Positions 1 through 11,752 are shown, counted from the stretch's first letter. The stretch: DNA of 64,000 nt from Pseudomonas sp. 7P_10.2_Bac1 (GCF_025465935.1 NZ_JANLNV010000059.1:124001-188000), one strand, 5' to 3'. The notes: generated by a model not told the origin, from the sequence alone. Made by a program: numbers and translations.

Positions 1-1
1 C

Positions 2-304
2 AACCTGCTGGGCTTTGCGTTAGGCACCGTGCGGGTCGAGCACAACAACGACTTCGCTGCGTTTGTTTCACCGGCCGCGGGCTACAACACTGGCGTGCTG
101 TGGCGTAACCCGGTGGGCAACCTGAGCCTGGAAACCAAGGCTGACTACTTCACCAACGGCGAAGTCCGCCGTAGCCTGAGCCTGAATCAGCAATGGGAAA
201 TCTCCCGTAATTTGGGGCTGCGATTGACTGCGCAACGTGAGTTCAGCCACCTTGCCTCACCGGTCAACGAAGTGATGCTTGAAGTTAAGTGGTATCACTA
301 CTGA
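2..304 (+). CDS. C-terminal part of an outer-membrane-like protein (5' end outside window)
   Basis: An open frame enters from the left edge and stops at 302-304, giving the last 100 residues of a protein. The visible part alternates polar and hydrophobic residues in short strands (for example NLSLETKADYF, LGLRLTAQREF, NEVMLEVKWYHY) and ends in an aromatic residue, as outer-membrane beta-barrels do. The family is uncertain; a DUF4105-type protein is one possibility, but the diagnostic N-terminal part is missing. The chorismate mutase gene starts 15 bp downstream on the same strand, so the two may be co-transcribed. Confidence 0.6.
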   Translation, partial: NLLGFALGTVRVEHNNDFAAFVSPAAGYNTGVLWRNPVGNLSLETKADYFTNGEVRRSLSLNQQWEISRNLGLRLTAQREFSHLASPVNEVMLEVKWYHY

Positions 305-319
305 AAGGAGCTTTAGAGC

Positions 320-631
320 ATGGCAGTTAACTGTGATTCCTTGGAACACGTACGCGGGCACATCGACGCGCTCGACCGCCAGATCGTCGCCTTGCTGGCC
401 GAGCGTGGCGCCTATGTATCCCAAGCCGCGCGGTTCAAAAAAGACAGCGACGCAGTACGCGCCCCACAACGGGTTGAGCAAGTGATCCATAAGGTCCGAA
501 ACCTGGCTGACGAACTGGGCGCTAACCCCGAGGTGGCCGAAGCGGTATATAGGGCAATGATTGCCGGGTTTATCCAACAGGAGTTGGCCGAGCATTCGGC
601 GCTGGATAACTCTCTGGCGCAGCCAAAGTAG
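320..631 (+). CDS. Chorismate mutase, AroQ/PchB-like single-domain type
   Basis: This 103-residue all-helical protein matches the stand-alone chorismate mutase family that includes isochorismate-pyruvate lyase PchB. Visible landmarks are helix 1 (HIDALDRQIVALLAERG), the ARFKKDSDAVRAPQRVEQV segment with the active-site Lys and Arg, and the C-terminal FIQQELAE helix carrying the active-site Gln. It would convert chorismate to prephenate, or act as a PchB-like lyase. No salicylate or pyochelin genes are nearby and no export signal is visible, so it looks like a cytoplasmic orphan enzyme. A ribosome binding site (AAAGGAG, 303-309) precedes the ATG. Physiological substrate is inferred, not shown. 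Confidence 0.85.
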   Translation: MAVNCDSLEHVRGHIDALDRQIVALLAERGAYVSQAARFKKDSDAVRAPQRVEQVIHKVRNLADELGANPEVAEAVYRAMIAGFIQQELAEHSALDNSLAQPK

Positions 632-751
632 AGGGAACCGATGGGGGGATGCTGAAGAGACTCGCTGGCCTGTTTGCTGCGCGACAGCGCGGCGTCGAAA
701 ACAGGGCGGCCCCTCCTACGGGAGAAAACGGTTAACAAAGGGACTGCCATC

Positions 752-2860
<2,109 letters not shown>

Positions 2861-2893
2861 AAAAAAAACGGAGCCCCGAAGGGCTCCGTTTTT
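2861..2893 (-). terminator. Rho-independent terminator of ettA
   Basis: The stem ACGGAGCCC/GGGCTCCGT with a CGAA loop (TTCG on the transcript strand) is followed on the minus strand by eight T residues. It lies 15 bp past the ettA stop codon. Confidence 0.92.
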
Positions 2894-2907
2894 CTTGCAA
2901 ACCGGCT

Positions 2908-4575
2908 TTACTGGGCCAGTTTTTTGTGGCGCACACGGTGCGGCTGGGTGGCCGCTTCGCCGAGGCGCTTTTTACGATCCGCTTCGTACTCGGTGTAGTT
3001 GCCTTCAAAGAAGACCGCTTGCGAGTCGTCTTCGTACGCCAGGATGTGCGTTGCAACACGGTCCAGGAACCACCGATCGTGAGAGATCACAATGGCAGCG
3101 CCCGGGAAGTCCAGCAGCGCTTCTTCCAGAGAACGCAGCGTTTCAACGTCAAGGTCGTTGGACGGTTCGTCGAGCAGCAGCACGTTGGCGCCCTCTTTCA
3201 AGGTCAACGCCAGGTGCAAGCGACCGCGCTCACCACCGGACAGGTCCTTGACGAACTTCTGTTGGTCGCCGCCCTTGAAGTTGAAACGGCCCACATAGGT
3301 ACGCGACGGGATTTCATAGTTACCGATGCGGATCACGTCGGAGCCATCGGAAATGGCCTGGAACACAGTTTTGCTGCCATCCAGGTCGTCACGGCTCTGA
3401 TCAACGCACGCCAGTTGCACGGTGTCACCGATTTCGATGCTGCCCGAATCCGGCTGCTCTTTGCCCATCAGCATGCGGAACAGAGTCGACTTACCGGCAC
3501 CGTTACCACCGATCACGCCAACAATGGCGCCTTTAGGCATGGCGAACGACAGGTTGTCGATCAGCACGCGATCGCCGTAACCCTTGGACACGTTCTTGAA
3601 CTCGATAACCTTGTCACCCAGGCGCGGACCGGCCGGAATGTAGATTTCGTTGGTTTCGCTGCGCTTCTGGAATTCCTGCGATTGCAGTTCTTCGAAGCGT
3701 TGCAGACGCGCCTTGGACTTGGACTGACGTGCCTTGGCACCTTTACGCACCCATTCCAGCTCGTCTTTCATGGCCTTTTCATGGGCCGACTGCTGCTTGG
3801 ATTCCTGGGCCAGACGCGCGGACTTGGCTTCAAGCCAACCCGAGTAGTTGCCCTCGTAAGGAATACCGGCGCCGCGGTCGAGTTCCAGAATCCAGCCCGC
3901 CACGTTGTCCAGGAAGTAACGGTCGTGCGTGATCGCTACCACGGTACCTGGGAAGTCGTGCAGGAAGTGCTCCAGCCAGGCCACCGAGTCGGCGTCCAGG
4001 TGGTTGGTCGGTTCGTCGAGCAGCAGCATGTCCGGGGCCGACAGCAGCAGGCGGCACAGGGCCACACGGCGCTTCTCACCACCCGACAGGTGTTCGACCT
4101 TGGCATCCCACGCCGGCAGGCGCAGTGCATCGGCGGCCACTTCGAGCTGACGCTCAAGGTTGTGACCATCACCGGCTTGCAGGATGGCCTCGAGCTTGGC
4201 TTGCTCAGCGGCCAGCTTGTCGAAGTCGGCATCCGGGTCAGCGTATTCAGCGTAAACCTGGTCCAGACGCGCTTGCGCATCCTTGATCACGCTCACGGCC
4301 TCTTCGACCACTTCGCGCACGGTTTTGCTCGGATCCAGTTGCGGCTCTTGTGGCAGATAACCAACATTGAGCTCTGGCATTGGACGGGCTTCACCGTCGA
4401 ACTCGGTGTCGACGCCAGCCATGATTTTCAACAGAGTAGATTTACCCGAACCGTTCAGGCCAAGTACGCCGATTTTGGCGCCCGGAAAAAACGACAAGGA
4501 GATGTTTTTCAGGATTTCCCGCTTCGGCGGAACAACCTTACTCAGCCGATGCATGGTGAAAACGTATTGAGCCAT
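2908..4575 (-). CDS. ettA: Energy-dependent translational throttle EttA (ABC-F ATPase)
   Basis: EttA is a soluble ABC-F protein that binds the ribosomal E site and gates the first elongation steps according to ATP/ADP ratio. The 555-residue product has two ABC cassettes: Walker A GLNGSGKST (39-47), signature LSGGEKRR and Walker B MLLLDEPTNHLD; then GGNGAGKST, LSGGERGR and VLLLDEPSNDLD. The Lys/Arg-rich linker (WVRKGAKARQSKSKAR) is the inter-domain PtIM-type segment. There are no membrane helices, so it is not a transporter. The start at 4575 (MAQYVFTMHRLSK) is preferred to the longer frame from 4641 because family members begin there. Strong terminator at its 3' end. Confidence 0.96.
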   Translation of the reverse strand: MAQYVFTMHRLSKVVPPKREILKNISLSFFPGAKIGVLGLNGSGKSTLLKIMAGVDTEFDGEARPMPELNVGYLPQEPQLDPSKTVREVVEEAVSVIKDAQARLDQVYAEYADPDADFDKLAAEQAKLEAILQAGDGHNLERQLEVAADALRLPAWDAKVEHLSGGEKRRVALCRLLLSAPDMLLLDEPTNHLDADSVAWLEHFLHDFPGTVVAITHDRYFLDNVAGWILELDRGAGIPYEGNYSGWLEAKSARLAQESKQQSAHEKAMKDELEWVRKGAKARQSKSKARLQRFEELQSQEFQKRSETNEIYIPAGPRLGDKVIEFKNVSKGYGDRVLIDNLSFAMPKGAIVGVIGGNGAGKSTLFRMLMGKEQPDSGSIEIGDTVQLACVDQSRDDLDGSKTVFQAISDGSDVIRIGNYEIPSRTYVGRFNFKGGDQQKFVKDLSGGERGRLHLALTLKEGANVLLLDEPSNDLDVETLRSLEEALLDFPGAAIVISHDRWFLDRVATHILAYEDDSQAVFFEGNYTEYEADRKKRLGEAATQPHRVRHKKLAQ

Positions 4576-4866
4576 GGATAACCTAGCGTCAGTGACTGAT
4601 GAATAAGGCGCGAGCGATGCCCAGATCAGGCCATAGCACAAAGACAGGTATTGAACGGATCAATGCCTGCTCGCAGAAAAAGCCTGAATGTAGAAGCCAA
4701 AATGCACTCGCGTAACCGGCAAAGCTACCTGAATGCGCTGAACAGGGCAAACCAGCGCACGCCACGGCACTGGCACTTTGCCACGACCCAAGGCATGCTA
4801 GCCCTCCTATGGGCGTCCAGCTAATAATACGCTCCGCGCCATAGCCGCCAATCCCAGGATCACAGC

Positions 4867-7800
4867 TTGCCCAACGTAGCCCCGCCCACTCTCGTCAATG
4901 CGCCAGGCCAAACCCTTGGCCCACCCGTGCGCGGATCGTTAAAAGGTGCGCTGGCAGCGCTGGTGTTATTGCTGCTGGGATTGCTGATCTGGTTATTGAT
5001 TGAACAGTTCAAGGAAACCCTCGAACACGAGCATCAGGCCAGCGTCCATTACAGCGCTGACCTGGCCGACCACATCAGCCTGAGCCTGGCACTCAAGGCA
5101 GAAACAGCCCTCAACCAGTTGCCACTTTACGAACTCCCTCGCACAACGAGCCAGCAACTCGCGGTGGTCAGCCAGTTACGACCTGCCCTGCCGAGCTTGC
5201 ACAGCCTGGCTTTGCTGAGCCCATCGGGGGACATCCTGCTCGACAGCAGCGGCGCCAGCAACGACGTGGCTTTTTTAAAGGAATGGGTGCTGAGTAATCC
5301 GCCCCAAGGTCGTGCCGATGTGTACTACTACGGCAATAGTCCGGATGCTCGCGTCATTTATTTGCGGTTGCGACCGTCCAATGGCACCTTCAACGGTTAC
5401 TGGCTACTGCGCCTGAGCCCCGATATCCTGCAAAAGCTGGCGCGCCGAACCGCCGAAGATAACCGTCCACAATGGCTGATCGAAAATAGCCAGTCGGATC
5501 AGGTTCTCAGCCGGATGGACACCGCCACCACTGGCGCCACACTCAGTCCAGCCGACCTTGAATCCACAGTGGTGCAGGTACCCTTGAGCCACAGCGACTG
5601 GCAGTTGCGTGGCCTGTTCGACAGCAGCCAGGCAAGTGCACATCTGTTGCCGGGCTTGATTGGCAAATGCCTGCTCGGCCTGATGTTCTCCATGCTGCCT
5701 ATTCTCGCGCTGCTCAACATGCGTCGGCGCCAGCGTCAATTACATGAAGGCCGACGCCGCTACCACGACATTTTCGAAGGCACCGGCGTAGCCCTGTGCG
5801 TGCTGGACCTGGCCAGTTTGCCGGGCGTGCTTGAGCGCGAAAAACTGCACGACCGCGAGGCGCTCAAGCATTGGCTACAGGACAACCCCGAACGGCGGCG
5901 CCTGTTATTTGAACAACTGCGTATCACCGAAGTGAACCAGGTGGCCCTGCAACTGCTGGGCATCAACTCAGGCCATGAAGCCTGGATTAAACTGATCAAC
6001 GGCTGCCCGGCCACCCCTTCGGCCATCGGTTATCAGTTGGTGGAGGCCGTACTCGAACACCAGCAGCAGCTTGAACTGGAAATAAAACTCACCGACGAAC
6101 AGGGTCATGACCAACATTTATGGCTGGTCATGCGCCTGCCCGAAGACCGCCAGGACTACCACGCAGTTATTCTGAGCCTCAGTGACATCACCAGCCGCAA
6201 GCTGATCGAACTGTCACTTCAAGAGCGTGAAAGCTTCTGGTCGGATGTGGTGCGCACCGTCCCTGACCACCTCTACGTACAAAATGTCATCAGCCAGCGG
6301 ATGATGTTCAGCAACAACCATTTGGGCCAGACCCTGGGCTACAACAGCGCCGAATTGCAGCAAATGGGGCTGTTTTTCTGGGAGCTGCTGCTCCACCCCG
6401 AAGACGCCGAGCACTACAACCAATTGCGCCAGCAACAGCGCGACGGCGGGTATGTCCAGCAACTCGACTGCCAGTTGCGCTTTCGGCATCAAAGCGGCGA
6501 ATGGCGCCGCTTTGATATTCGCGAACAAGCCCTGGCCCGCGACACCGACGCCCAGGTGACGCGCATTGTCGGTGTCGCCAAAGACATCACCGATCAGATC
6601 GAAGCCAGCGAGTCGTTGCGCGACAGCGAGCATCGCTACCGGATGCTGGCCGAAAGCATCAGCGATGTGATTTTCTCCACCAACAGCAACCTGCAACTCA
6701 ACTACGTCAGCCCCTCGGTGGAAACCGTACTGGGTTATAAGGCCGAATGGGTGTTCCAGCATGGCTGGAAGGCAACCATCGCCAAACCGCAACAGTTGAG
6801 CGGCCTGAACAGCCTCATCGAACGAGTCAGCGATGCGCTCGACAAGCCGGATCAACTGGAGGCCCTGCGCACCCAACTGCACACCCAATTGTTTCTGCTC
6901 GATTGCTTGCGCGCAGACGGACGCAAAATTCCGATCGAGTTGCGTCTGATTCTGGTGTGGGACGAAAACGATAAATTTGAAGGCTTGCTCGGTGTTGCCC
7001 GCGATATCAGTCAACAACGCAGCGCCGAAAAAGACCTGCGTATGGCCGCCACAGTGTTTGAACACTCCACCTCGGCGATTCTGATCACCGACCCGGCCGG
7101 CTATATCGTGCAAGCCAACGATGCCTTCAGCCGGGTGAGCGGTTACTCCGTTGAGCAGGTGCTCGATCAACTGCCTAACCTGCTGACGGTAGATGAACAG
7201 CAGCAAGCACACTTGCAGTACGTGATCAAACAGCTGAACCAGCACAACACGTGGGAAGGCGAGGTGTGGCTCAAACGCCGCAATGGCGAACATTACCCGG
7301 CATGGGTCGGGATTACGGCGGTGTTCGACGACGAAGGCGACCTGGCCAGCTATGTGTGTTTCTTCAGCGACATCAGTGAGCGCAAGGCCAGCGAACAGCG
7401 CATCCACCGGCTCGCCTACTACGATGCCCTGACTCACCTGCCCAACCGCACACTGTTCCAGGACCGCCTGCACACCGCGTTGCAGCAGGCAGAACGAAAC
7501 AAGTCGTGGGTAGTACTCATGTTCCTCGACCTGGACCGCTTCAAGCCGATCAACGATTCGCTGGGCCACGCGGCGGGTGATCGCATGCTCAAAGACATGG
7601 CCACGCGCCTGCTGGCGTGTGTCGATGACGATGACACCGTGGCGCGCATGGGCGGCGATGAGTTCACCCTGCTCCTGCAGCCCCGCGCAACCCGCGTGAT
7701 GGCTTTGAACCGGGCGGTCGGGGTGGCTGAGCAAATCCTCGCCAGCCTGGTGCAACCGTTCGTCCTGGAAAGCCGCGAGTTTTTCGTTACCGCCAGTATC

Positions 7801-8724
7801 GGCATCGCCCTGAGCCCGCAGGACGGCAACGAACTCAGTCAACTGATGAAAAACGCCGACACGGCGATGTATCACGCCAAAGAACGCGGCAAAAACAACT
7901 TCCAGTTCTATCAGGCCGACATGAACGCCAGCGCCCTGGAGCGACTGGAGCTGGAAAGCGACCTGCGCCATGCCCTGGAACAGCAGGAATTTATTCTGTA
8001 TTACCAACCGCAATTCAGTGGCGACGGCAAGCGCCTGACCGGGGTTGAGGCGCTGCTGCGCTGGAACCATCCACGCCGCGGGCTTGTGCCGCCGGGAGAC
8101 TTCATCCCGGTACTGGAAGAATTGGGGCTGGTGGTGGATGTCGGTGACTGGGTGCTGGCCGAGTCGTGCCGCCAGCTCAAGCGCTGGCACCAGGAGAAAG
8201 TGCGCGTGCCAAAGGTCTCGGTCAACATCTCGGCGCGGCAGTTCTCGGACGGCCAGCTTGGCACAAGGATCGCCAGCATCCTCAAGGAAACCGGCCTGTC
8301 ACCGGCGTGCCTTGAGCTGGAACTGACCGAAAGCATCTTGATGCGCGAAGTCAGCGAAGCGCTGCAAATTCTCGCCAGCCTGAAAAACCTGGGCCTGAGC
8401 ATTGCTGTTGACGACTTCGGCACCGGCTACTCGTCGCTCAACTACCTCAAACAGTTCCCAATCGACGTGCTCAAGATCGACCGCACGTTTGTCGACGGCC
8501 TGCCCGCGGGCGAGCAGGATGCGCAAATTGTCCGCGCAATTATCGCGATGGCCCACAGCCTCAACCTGGCGGTGATCGCTGAAGGCGTCGAGACCCACAA
8601 GCAGCTCGAATTCCTGCGTGAACATGGTTGCGATGAAATCCAGGGCTACCTGTTTGGCCGACCGATGCCTGCCCACCTCTTGGTCAAGCAATTGCAGGCC
8701 TATGGTTTCAAGCTTGCAACCTGA
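4867..8724 (+). CDS. Membrane PAS-GGDEF-EAL cyclic-di-GMP signalling protein
   Basis: A 1285-residue inner-membrane protein predicted to make or break cyclic di-GMP. TM1 (about 27-47) and TM2 (about 261-284) bracket a periplasmic sensor region. At least three and probably four PAS-like domains follow (starting near 294, 454, 588 and 725). The GGDEF domain starts near 855 (LTHLPNRTLFQDRL) with an intact GGDEF at 929-933, and the EAL domain has intact EAL at 1061-1063, plus ELTES, DDFGTGYSSL and AEGVET. Both catalytic signatures look complete. The inhibitory-site Arg expected nine residues before GGDEF is Asp, so product inhibition may be absent. The start is TTG; no ATG fits upstream of TM1, and the Shine-Dalgarno match (AGGAT) is weak. 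Confidence 0.93.
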   Translation: MPNVAPPTLVNAPGQTLGPPVRGSLKGALAALVLLLLGLLIWLLIEQFKETLEHEHQASVHYSADLADHISLSLALKAETALNQLPLYELPRTTSQQLAVVSQLRPALPSLHSLALLSPSGDILLDSSGASNDVAFLKEWVLSNPPQGRADVYYYGNSPDARVIYLRLRPSNGTFNGYWLLRLSPDILQKLARRTAEDNRPQWLIENSQSDQVLSRMDTATTGATLSPADLESTVVQVPLSHSDWQLRGLFDSSQASAHLLPGLIGKCLLGLMFSMLPILALLNMRRRQRQLHEGRRRYHDIFEGTGVALCVLDLASLPGVLEREKLHDREALKHWLQDNPERRRLLFEQLRITEVNQVALQLLGINSGHEAWIKLINGCPATPSAIGYQLVEAVLEHQQQLELEIKLTDEQGHDQHLWLVMRLPEDRQDYHAVILSLSDITSRKLIELSLQERESFWSDVVRTVPDHLYVQNVISQRMMFSNNHLGQTLGYNSAELQQMGLFFWELLLHPEDAEHYNQLRQQQRDGGYVQQLDCQLRFRHQSGEWRRFDIREQALARDTDAQVTRIVGVAKDITDQIEASESLRDSEHRYRMLAESISDVIFSTNSNLQLNYVSPSVETVLGYKAEWVFQHGWKATIAKPQQLSGLNSLIERVSDALDKPDQLEALRTQLHTQLFLLDCLRADGRKIPIELRLILVWDENDKFEGLLGVARDISQQRSAEKDLRMAATVFEHSTSAILITDPAGYIVQANDAFSRVSGYSVEQVLDQLPNLLTVDEQQQAHLQYVIKQLNQHNTWEGEVWLKRRNGEHYPAWVGITAVFDDEGDLASYVCFFSDISERKASEQRIHRLAYYDALTHLPNRTLFQDRLHTALQQAERNKSWVVLMFLDLDRFKPINDSLGHAAGDRMLKDMATRLLACVDDDDTVARMGGDEFTLLLQPRATRVMALNRAVGVAEQILASLVQPFVLESREFFVTASIGIALSPQDGNELSQLMKNADTAMYHAKERGKNNFQFYQADMNASALERLELESDLRHALEQQEFILYYQPQFSGDGKRLTGVEALLRWNHPRRGLVPPGDFIPVLEELGLVVDVGDWVLAESCRQLKRWHQEKVRVPKVSVNISARQFSDGQLGTRIASILKETGLSPACLELELTESILMREVSEALQILASLKNLGLSIAVDDFGTGYSSLNYLKQFPIDVLKIDRTFVDGLPAGEQDAQIVRAIIAMAHSLNLAVIAEGVETHKQLEFLREHGCDEIQGYLFGRPMPAHLLVKQLQAYGFKLAT

Positions 8725-8816
8725 TCAAGCGCGCCGTGAATCGCTTTCATATGCCAGTTAAGACCCCATTGGGTTAGAATGCCCCCCTTTTCAGCCCCCG
8801 ATCCTTGAGGACCGCC

Positions 8817-10070
8817 ATGTTCAGCCGTGATTTGACACTTGCCAAGTTCGACGCCGACCTTTTTGCCGCCATGGAGCAAGAAGCTCAGCGCCAGGAAGAA
8901 CACATCGAGCTGATCGCTTCGGAAAACTACACCAGCCCAGCGGTGATGGAAGCTCAAGGCTCGGTCTTGACCAACAAATACGCGGAAGGCTACCCAGGCA
9001 AGCGTTACTACGGCGGCTGCGAATACGTCGACGTGGTTGAGCAACTGGCCATCGACCGTGCAAAAGAGCTGTTCGGCGCCGATTATGCCAACGTTCAACC
9101 GCACGCCGGTTCCCAGGCCAACAGCGCCGTTTACCTGGCCCTGCTGTCGGCTGGCGACACCATCCTGGGCATGAGCCTGGCACACGGTGGTCACCTGACC
9201 CACGGCGCCAGCGTTTCGTCCTCGGGCAAACTGTACAACGCTGTTCAATACGGCATCGACGCCAACGGCCTGATCGACTACGACGAAGTTGAGCGCCTGG
9301 CCGTTGAGCACAAGCCAAAAATGATCGTGGCCGGTTTCTCTGCCTACTCGCAGATCCTGGACTTCCCGCGCTTCCGCGCCATTGCTGACAAAGTGGGCGC
9401 TTACCTGTTCGTCGACATGGCCCACGTCGCGGGTCTGGTCGCCGCTGGCGTTTACCCGAACCCGGTTCCATTTGCTGATGTGGTAACCACCACCACTCAC
9501 AAAACCCTGCGCGGCCCACGTGGCGGCCTGATCCTGGCCAAGGCCAACCCTGAGATCGAGAAAAAGCTGAACTCGGCTGTATTCCCGGGTGGTCAAGGTG
9601 GCCCACTGGAACACGTGATCGCAGGCAAGGCAGTGTGCTTCAAAGAAGCCCTGCAGCCTGAGTTCAAGGTTTACCAGCAACAAGTGGTGAAAAACGCCCA
9701 AGCCATGGCTTCGGTGTTCATCGAGCGCGGTTACGACGTGGTCTCGGGCGGTACTGAAAACCACCTGTTCCTGCTGTCGCTGATCAAGCAAGACATCTCC
9801 GGTAAAGACGCTGACGCCGCGCTGGGCAAAGCCTTCATCACCGTCAACAAAAACTCCGTACCTAACGACCCACGCTCCCCATTCGTGACGTCCGGTCTGC
9901 GCTTCGGTACTCCGGCTGTGACCACCCGCGGCTTCAAAGTTGAAGAGTGCCGTGAACTGGCTGGCTGGATCTGCGACATCCTGGACGACATCAACAACGA
10001 AGCCGTAATTGATGCCGTTCGCGAAAAAGTAAAAGCTATCTGCAAAAAGCTGCCGGTGTACGGCAACTGA
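8817..10070 (+). CDS. glyA: Serine hydroxymethyltransferase
   Basis: GlyA interconverts serine and glycine using PLP and tetrahydrofolate, feeding one-carbon units to purine, thymidylate and methionine synthesis. The 417-residue length is standard. Hallmarks are [19 protein letters not shown] near the N-terminus, the PLP-binding [14 protein letters not shown] with Lys229, and [14 protein letters not shown] near the C-terminus. The ATG at 8817 is preceded by TTGAGGA (8805-8811); the frame could start at 8805 but that would place the start inside the ribosome binding site. A strong terminator follows 16 bp after the stop. Confidence 0.98.
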   Translation: MFSRDLTLAKFDADLFAAMEQEAQRQEEHIELIASENYTSPAVMEAQGSVLTNKYAEGYPGKRYYGGCEYVDVVEQLAIDRAKELFGADYANVQPHAGSQANSAVYLALLSAGDTILGMSLAHGGHLTHGASVSSSGKLYNAVQYGIDANGLIDYDEVERLAVEHKPKMIVAGFSAYSQILDFPRFRAIADKVGAYLFVDMAHVAGLVAAGVYPNPVPFADVVTTTTHKTLRGPRGGLILAKANPEIEKKLNSAVFPGGQGGPLEHVIAGKAVCFKEALQPEFKVYQQQVVKNAQAMASVFIERGYDVVSGGTENHLFLLSLIKQDISGKDADAALGKAFITVNKNSVPNDPRSPFVTSGLRFGTPAVTTRGFKVEECRELAGWICDILDDINNEAVIDAVREKVKAICKKLPVYGN

Positions 10071-10086
10071 GTGTAAATCGCTGAAT

Positions 10087-10118
10087 AAAAAGCCCGGCCT
10101 TGAGCCGGGCTTTTTTTT
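10087..10118 (+). terminator. Rho-independent terminator of glyA
   Basis: The hairpin AGCCCGGC-CTTGA-GCCGGGCT is flanked by A-rich sequence on the left and eight T residues on the right, just after glyA. Confidence 0.95.
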
Positions 10119-10125
10119 GCCTGCC

Positions 10126-10174
10126 CTGTAGGAGCGAGCTTGTCTCGCGATCTTTTGATCTTAAGCGCTTGCTC
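10126..10174. repeat. REP element, degenerate right arm
   Basis: CTGTAGGAGCGAGCTTGTCT and the GATCTTTTGATC core match the REP family, but the right arm (AAGCGCTTGCTCC) has diverged. Confidence 0.75.
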
Positions 10175-10247
10175 CAAGCCTGGCACTGATCCTGAAATCA
10201 CACCGTTCAAAACCCAAGAGAGGCTTTAGCTGGCATGATTCCTATCA

Positions 10248-10262
10248 ACCGGTAAGACCGGT
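10248..10262. promoter_or_regulatory. Candidate FadR/GntR-type operator 1
   Basis: ACCGGTAAGACCGGT is a near-perfect palindrome around the GGT-N3-ACC core typical of FadR-subfamily GntR regulators. It lies 24 bp upstream of a predicted -35 box for the symporter gene. Confidence 0.6.
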
Positions 10263-10285
10263 CAGCCAATTTAATGAAAATTTAC

Positions 10286-10315
10286 TTGATAAACTTAAAA
10301 AACACACCCTAGACT
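10286..10315 (+). promoter_or_regulatory. Predicted sigma-70 promoter of the symporter operon
   Basis: TTGATA (10286-10291) and TAGACT (10310-10315) are separated by 18 bp. The pair lies between the two GGT-N3-ACC operators, as expected for a repressed promoter. Prediction from sequence only. Confidence 0.5.
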
Positions 10316-10332
10316 GATCGCGAATTGGACAT

Positions 10333-10345
10333 ACCGGTAAGACCA
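10333..10345. promoter_or_regulatory. Candidate FadR/GntR-type operator 2
   Basis: ACCGGTAAGACCA repeats the core of operator 1 in the same orientation (GGTAAGACC), 85 bp further on, which is close to eight helical turns. Confidence 0.58.
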
Positions 10346-10412
10346 CAATAATTAAGTCCTGAAGACGATTTGCTCGACATACGTTTGCCAGGACACTGCC
10401 AGGATTCCTCTC

Positions 10413-11726
10413 ATGATCAGATGGTGCTCGCGGTCAATCTTCTTTCAAGTCGTACTGGGCCTCCTCTTGGGCGCCGCCTGCGGCCTTGTTCTTCCTGAAT
10501 ACTCTTCCCACCTCAAACCCTTGGGCGATGCTTTTATCAAGCTGATCAAAATGCTGATTGGCTTGATTGTGTTCTGTGTTGTAGTCAGTGGTATCAGCGG
10601 TGCAGGCGACTTGAAGAAAGTCGGGCGGATCGGCCTTAAGTCGGTCATTTACTTTGAAATTTTGACCACGATTGCACTGGTCGTGGGATTGGCCTTCGCA
10701 TTCAGCAGCGGAATCGGCACAGGCGCCAATATTCATCTGGATCAATTGCCTAACGCCTCGGTCAGTGACATCGCCCAACGCAGTGAACATATGCAGACGA
10801 CTGCTCAATTCTTGATGGATCTGATCCCGACCTCAGTGATTGGAGCCTTTGCTGACAACAACATTCTGCAAGTGTTGCTGTTTTCCGTTCTATTTGGCAG
10901 CGCACTTAACTTGGTCGGTGAAGCCGCGTCCGGTATCGCTCGACTTATTGACGAGTTGAGTCATGTGATTTTTCGCATCATGGGAATGATTGTGCGCCTG
11001 GCACCTATCGGAGTGTTCGGCGCCATCGCCTTCACGACCAGTGCGTACGGCCTGGACTCGTTGCAACACTTGGGCAGTCTGGTGGGTTTGTTTTACTTGA
11101 CCTGCGCGGCATTTGTTTCAGTGATCCTGGGCGTCGTCATGCGCGTCTCGGGCCTGCGTCTCTGGCCGCTGATTAAGTACCTGCGCGAAGAGCTCACAAT
11201 TGTATTGGGCACCGCATCGTCCGATGCTGTTTTGCCACAGATCATGCGCAAGCTGGAACATCTCGGTATCGGCAGTTCTACCGTAGGGCTGGTGATTCCG
11301 ACTGGTTACTCCTTTAATCTCGACGGCTTCTCGATTTACTTGACGCTGGCCATCGTGTTTATCGCCAACGCAACCGGAACACCGTTGGCCATGACTGATT
11401 TGCTGACTATTTTGCTGGTGTCGTTAATCACCTCAAAAGGCGCTCATGGCATCCCAGGTTCAGCCTTAGTGATTCTTGCTGCTACCTTGACGGCAATCCC
11501 GGCGATCCCAGTGGCGGGGCTGGTTTTAGTGTTGGCTGTGGACTGGTTTATGGGCATTGGTCGCGCACTGACTAACCTGATCGGTAACTGTGTGGCGACC
11601 GTTGCGATTTCCCATTGGGAAAAAGACATCGACGTTCAACGTGCCAGCAAAGTACTTGCCGGCCTGCCGGGCTATACCTTTCGGCCGCTTAAACCTGAGG
11701 TCATTGTCGGGCCTCAGGAATTTTGA
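10413..11726 (+). CDS. Dicarboxylate/amino acid:cation symporter (DctA/GltP family)
   Basis: A 437-residue inner-membrane carrier of the DAACS family, which couples uptake of C4-dicarboxylates, glutamate or related acids to Na+ or H+. Family signatures present are the serine-rich re-entrant hairpin TASSDAVLPQIMRKLE, GYSFNLDGFSIYLT in the cation-binding helix, and SKGAHGIPGSALVILAA. Multiple hydrophobic helices span the protein. Two GntR regulators follow on the same strand, and GntR-type operators lie upstream, so expression is probably substrate-induced. No catabolic enzyme is encoded beside it, so the true substrate cannot be read from context. General DctA is one possibility, but this looks like a specialised paralogue. 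Confidence 0.9.
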   Translation: MIRWCSRSIFFQVVLGLLLGAACGLVLPEYSSHLKPLGDAFIKLIKMLIGLIVFCVVVSGISGAGDLKKVGRIGLKSVIYFEILTTIALVVGLAFAFSSGIGTGANIHLDQLPNASVSDIAQRSEHMQTTAQFLMDLIPTSVIGAFADNNILQVLLFSVLFGSALNLVGEAASGIARLIDELSHVIFRIMGMIVRLAPIGVFGAIAFTTSAYGLDSLQHLGSLVGLFYLTCAAFVSVILGVVMRVSGLRLWPLIKYLREELTIVLGTASSDAVLPQIMRKLEHLGIGSSTVGLVIPTGYSFNLDGFSIYLTLAIVFIANATGTPLAMTDLLTILLVSLITSKGAHGIPGSALVILAATLTAIPAIPVAGLVLVLAVDWFMGIGRALTNLIGNCVATVAISHWEKDIDVQRASKVLAGLPGYTFRPLKPEVIVGPQEF

Positions 11727-11752
11727 AGTCTTCTAAACCTCTTTTGTAGCTC

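Larger units (their letters stand above)
10119..10412. other. Intergenic region between glyA terminator and symporter gene
   Basis: The left part carries a REP half-element (10126-10174). The right part holds a promoter with flanking FadR-type operators (annotated separately) and a leader of about 100 bp before the symporter ATG. No small ORF of convincing quality was seen. Confidence 0.6.

Noticed and set aside
36..631. Salicylate/pyochelin locus suggested by the PchB-like protein
   Set aside because: No isochorismate synthase or peptide synthetase is nearby.
6214..8190. 658-codon minus-strand frame inside the GGDEF-EAL gene
   Set aside because: No domain recognised and it lies wholly within a gene with intact catalytic motifs.
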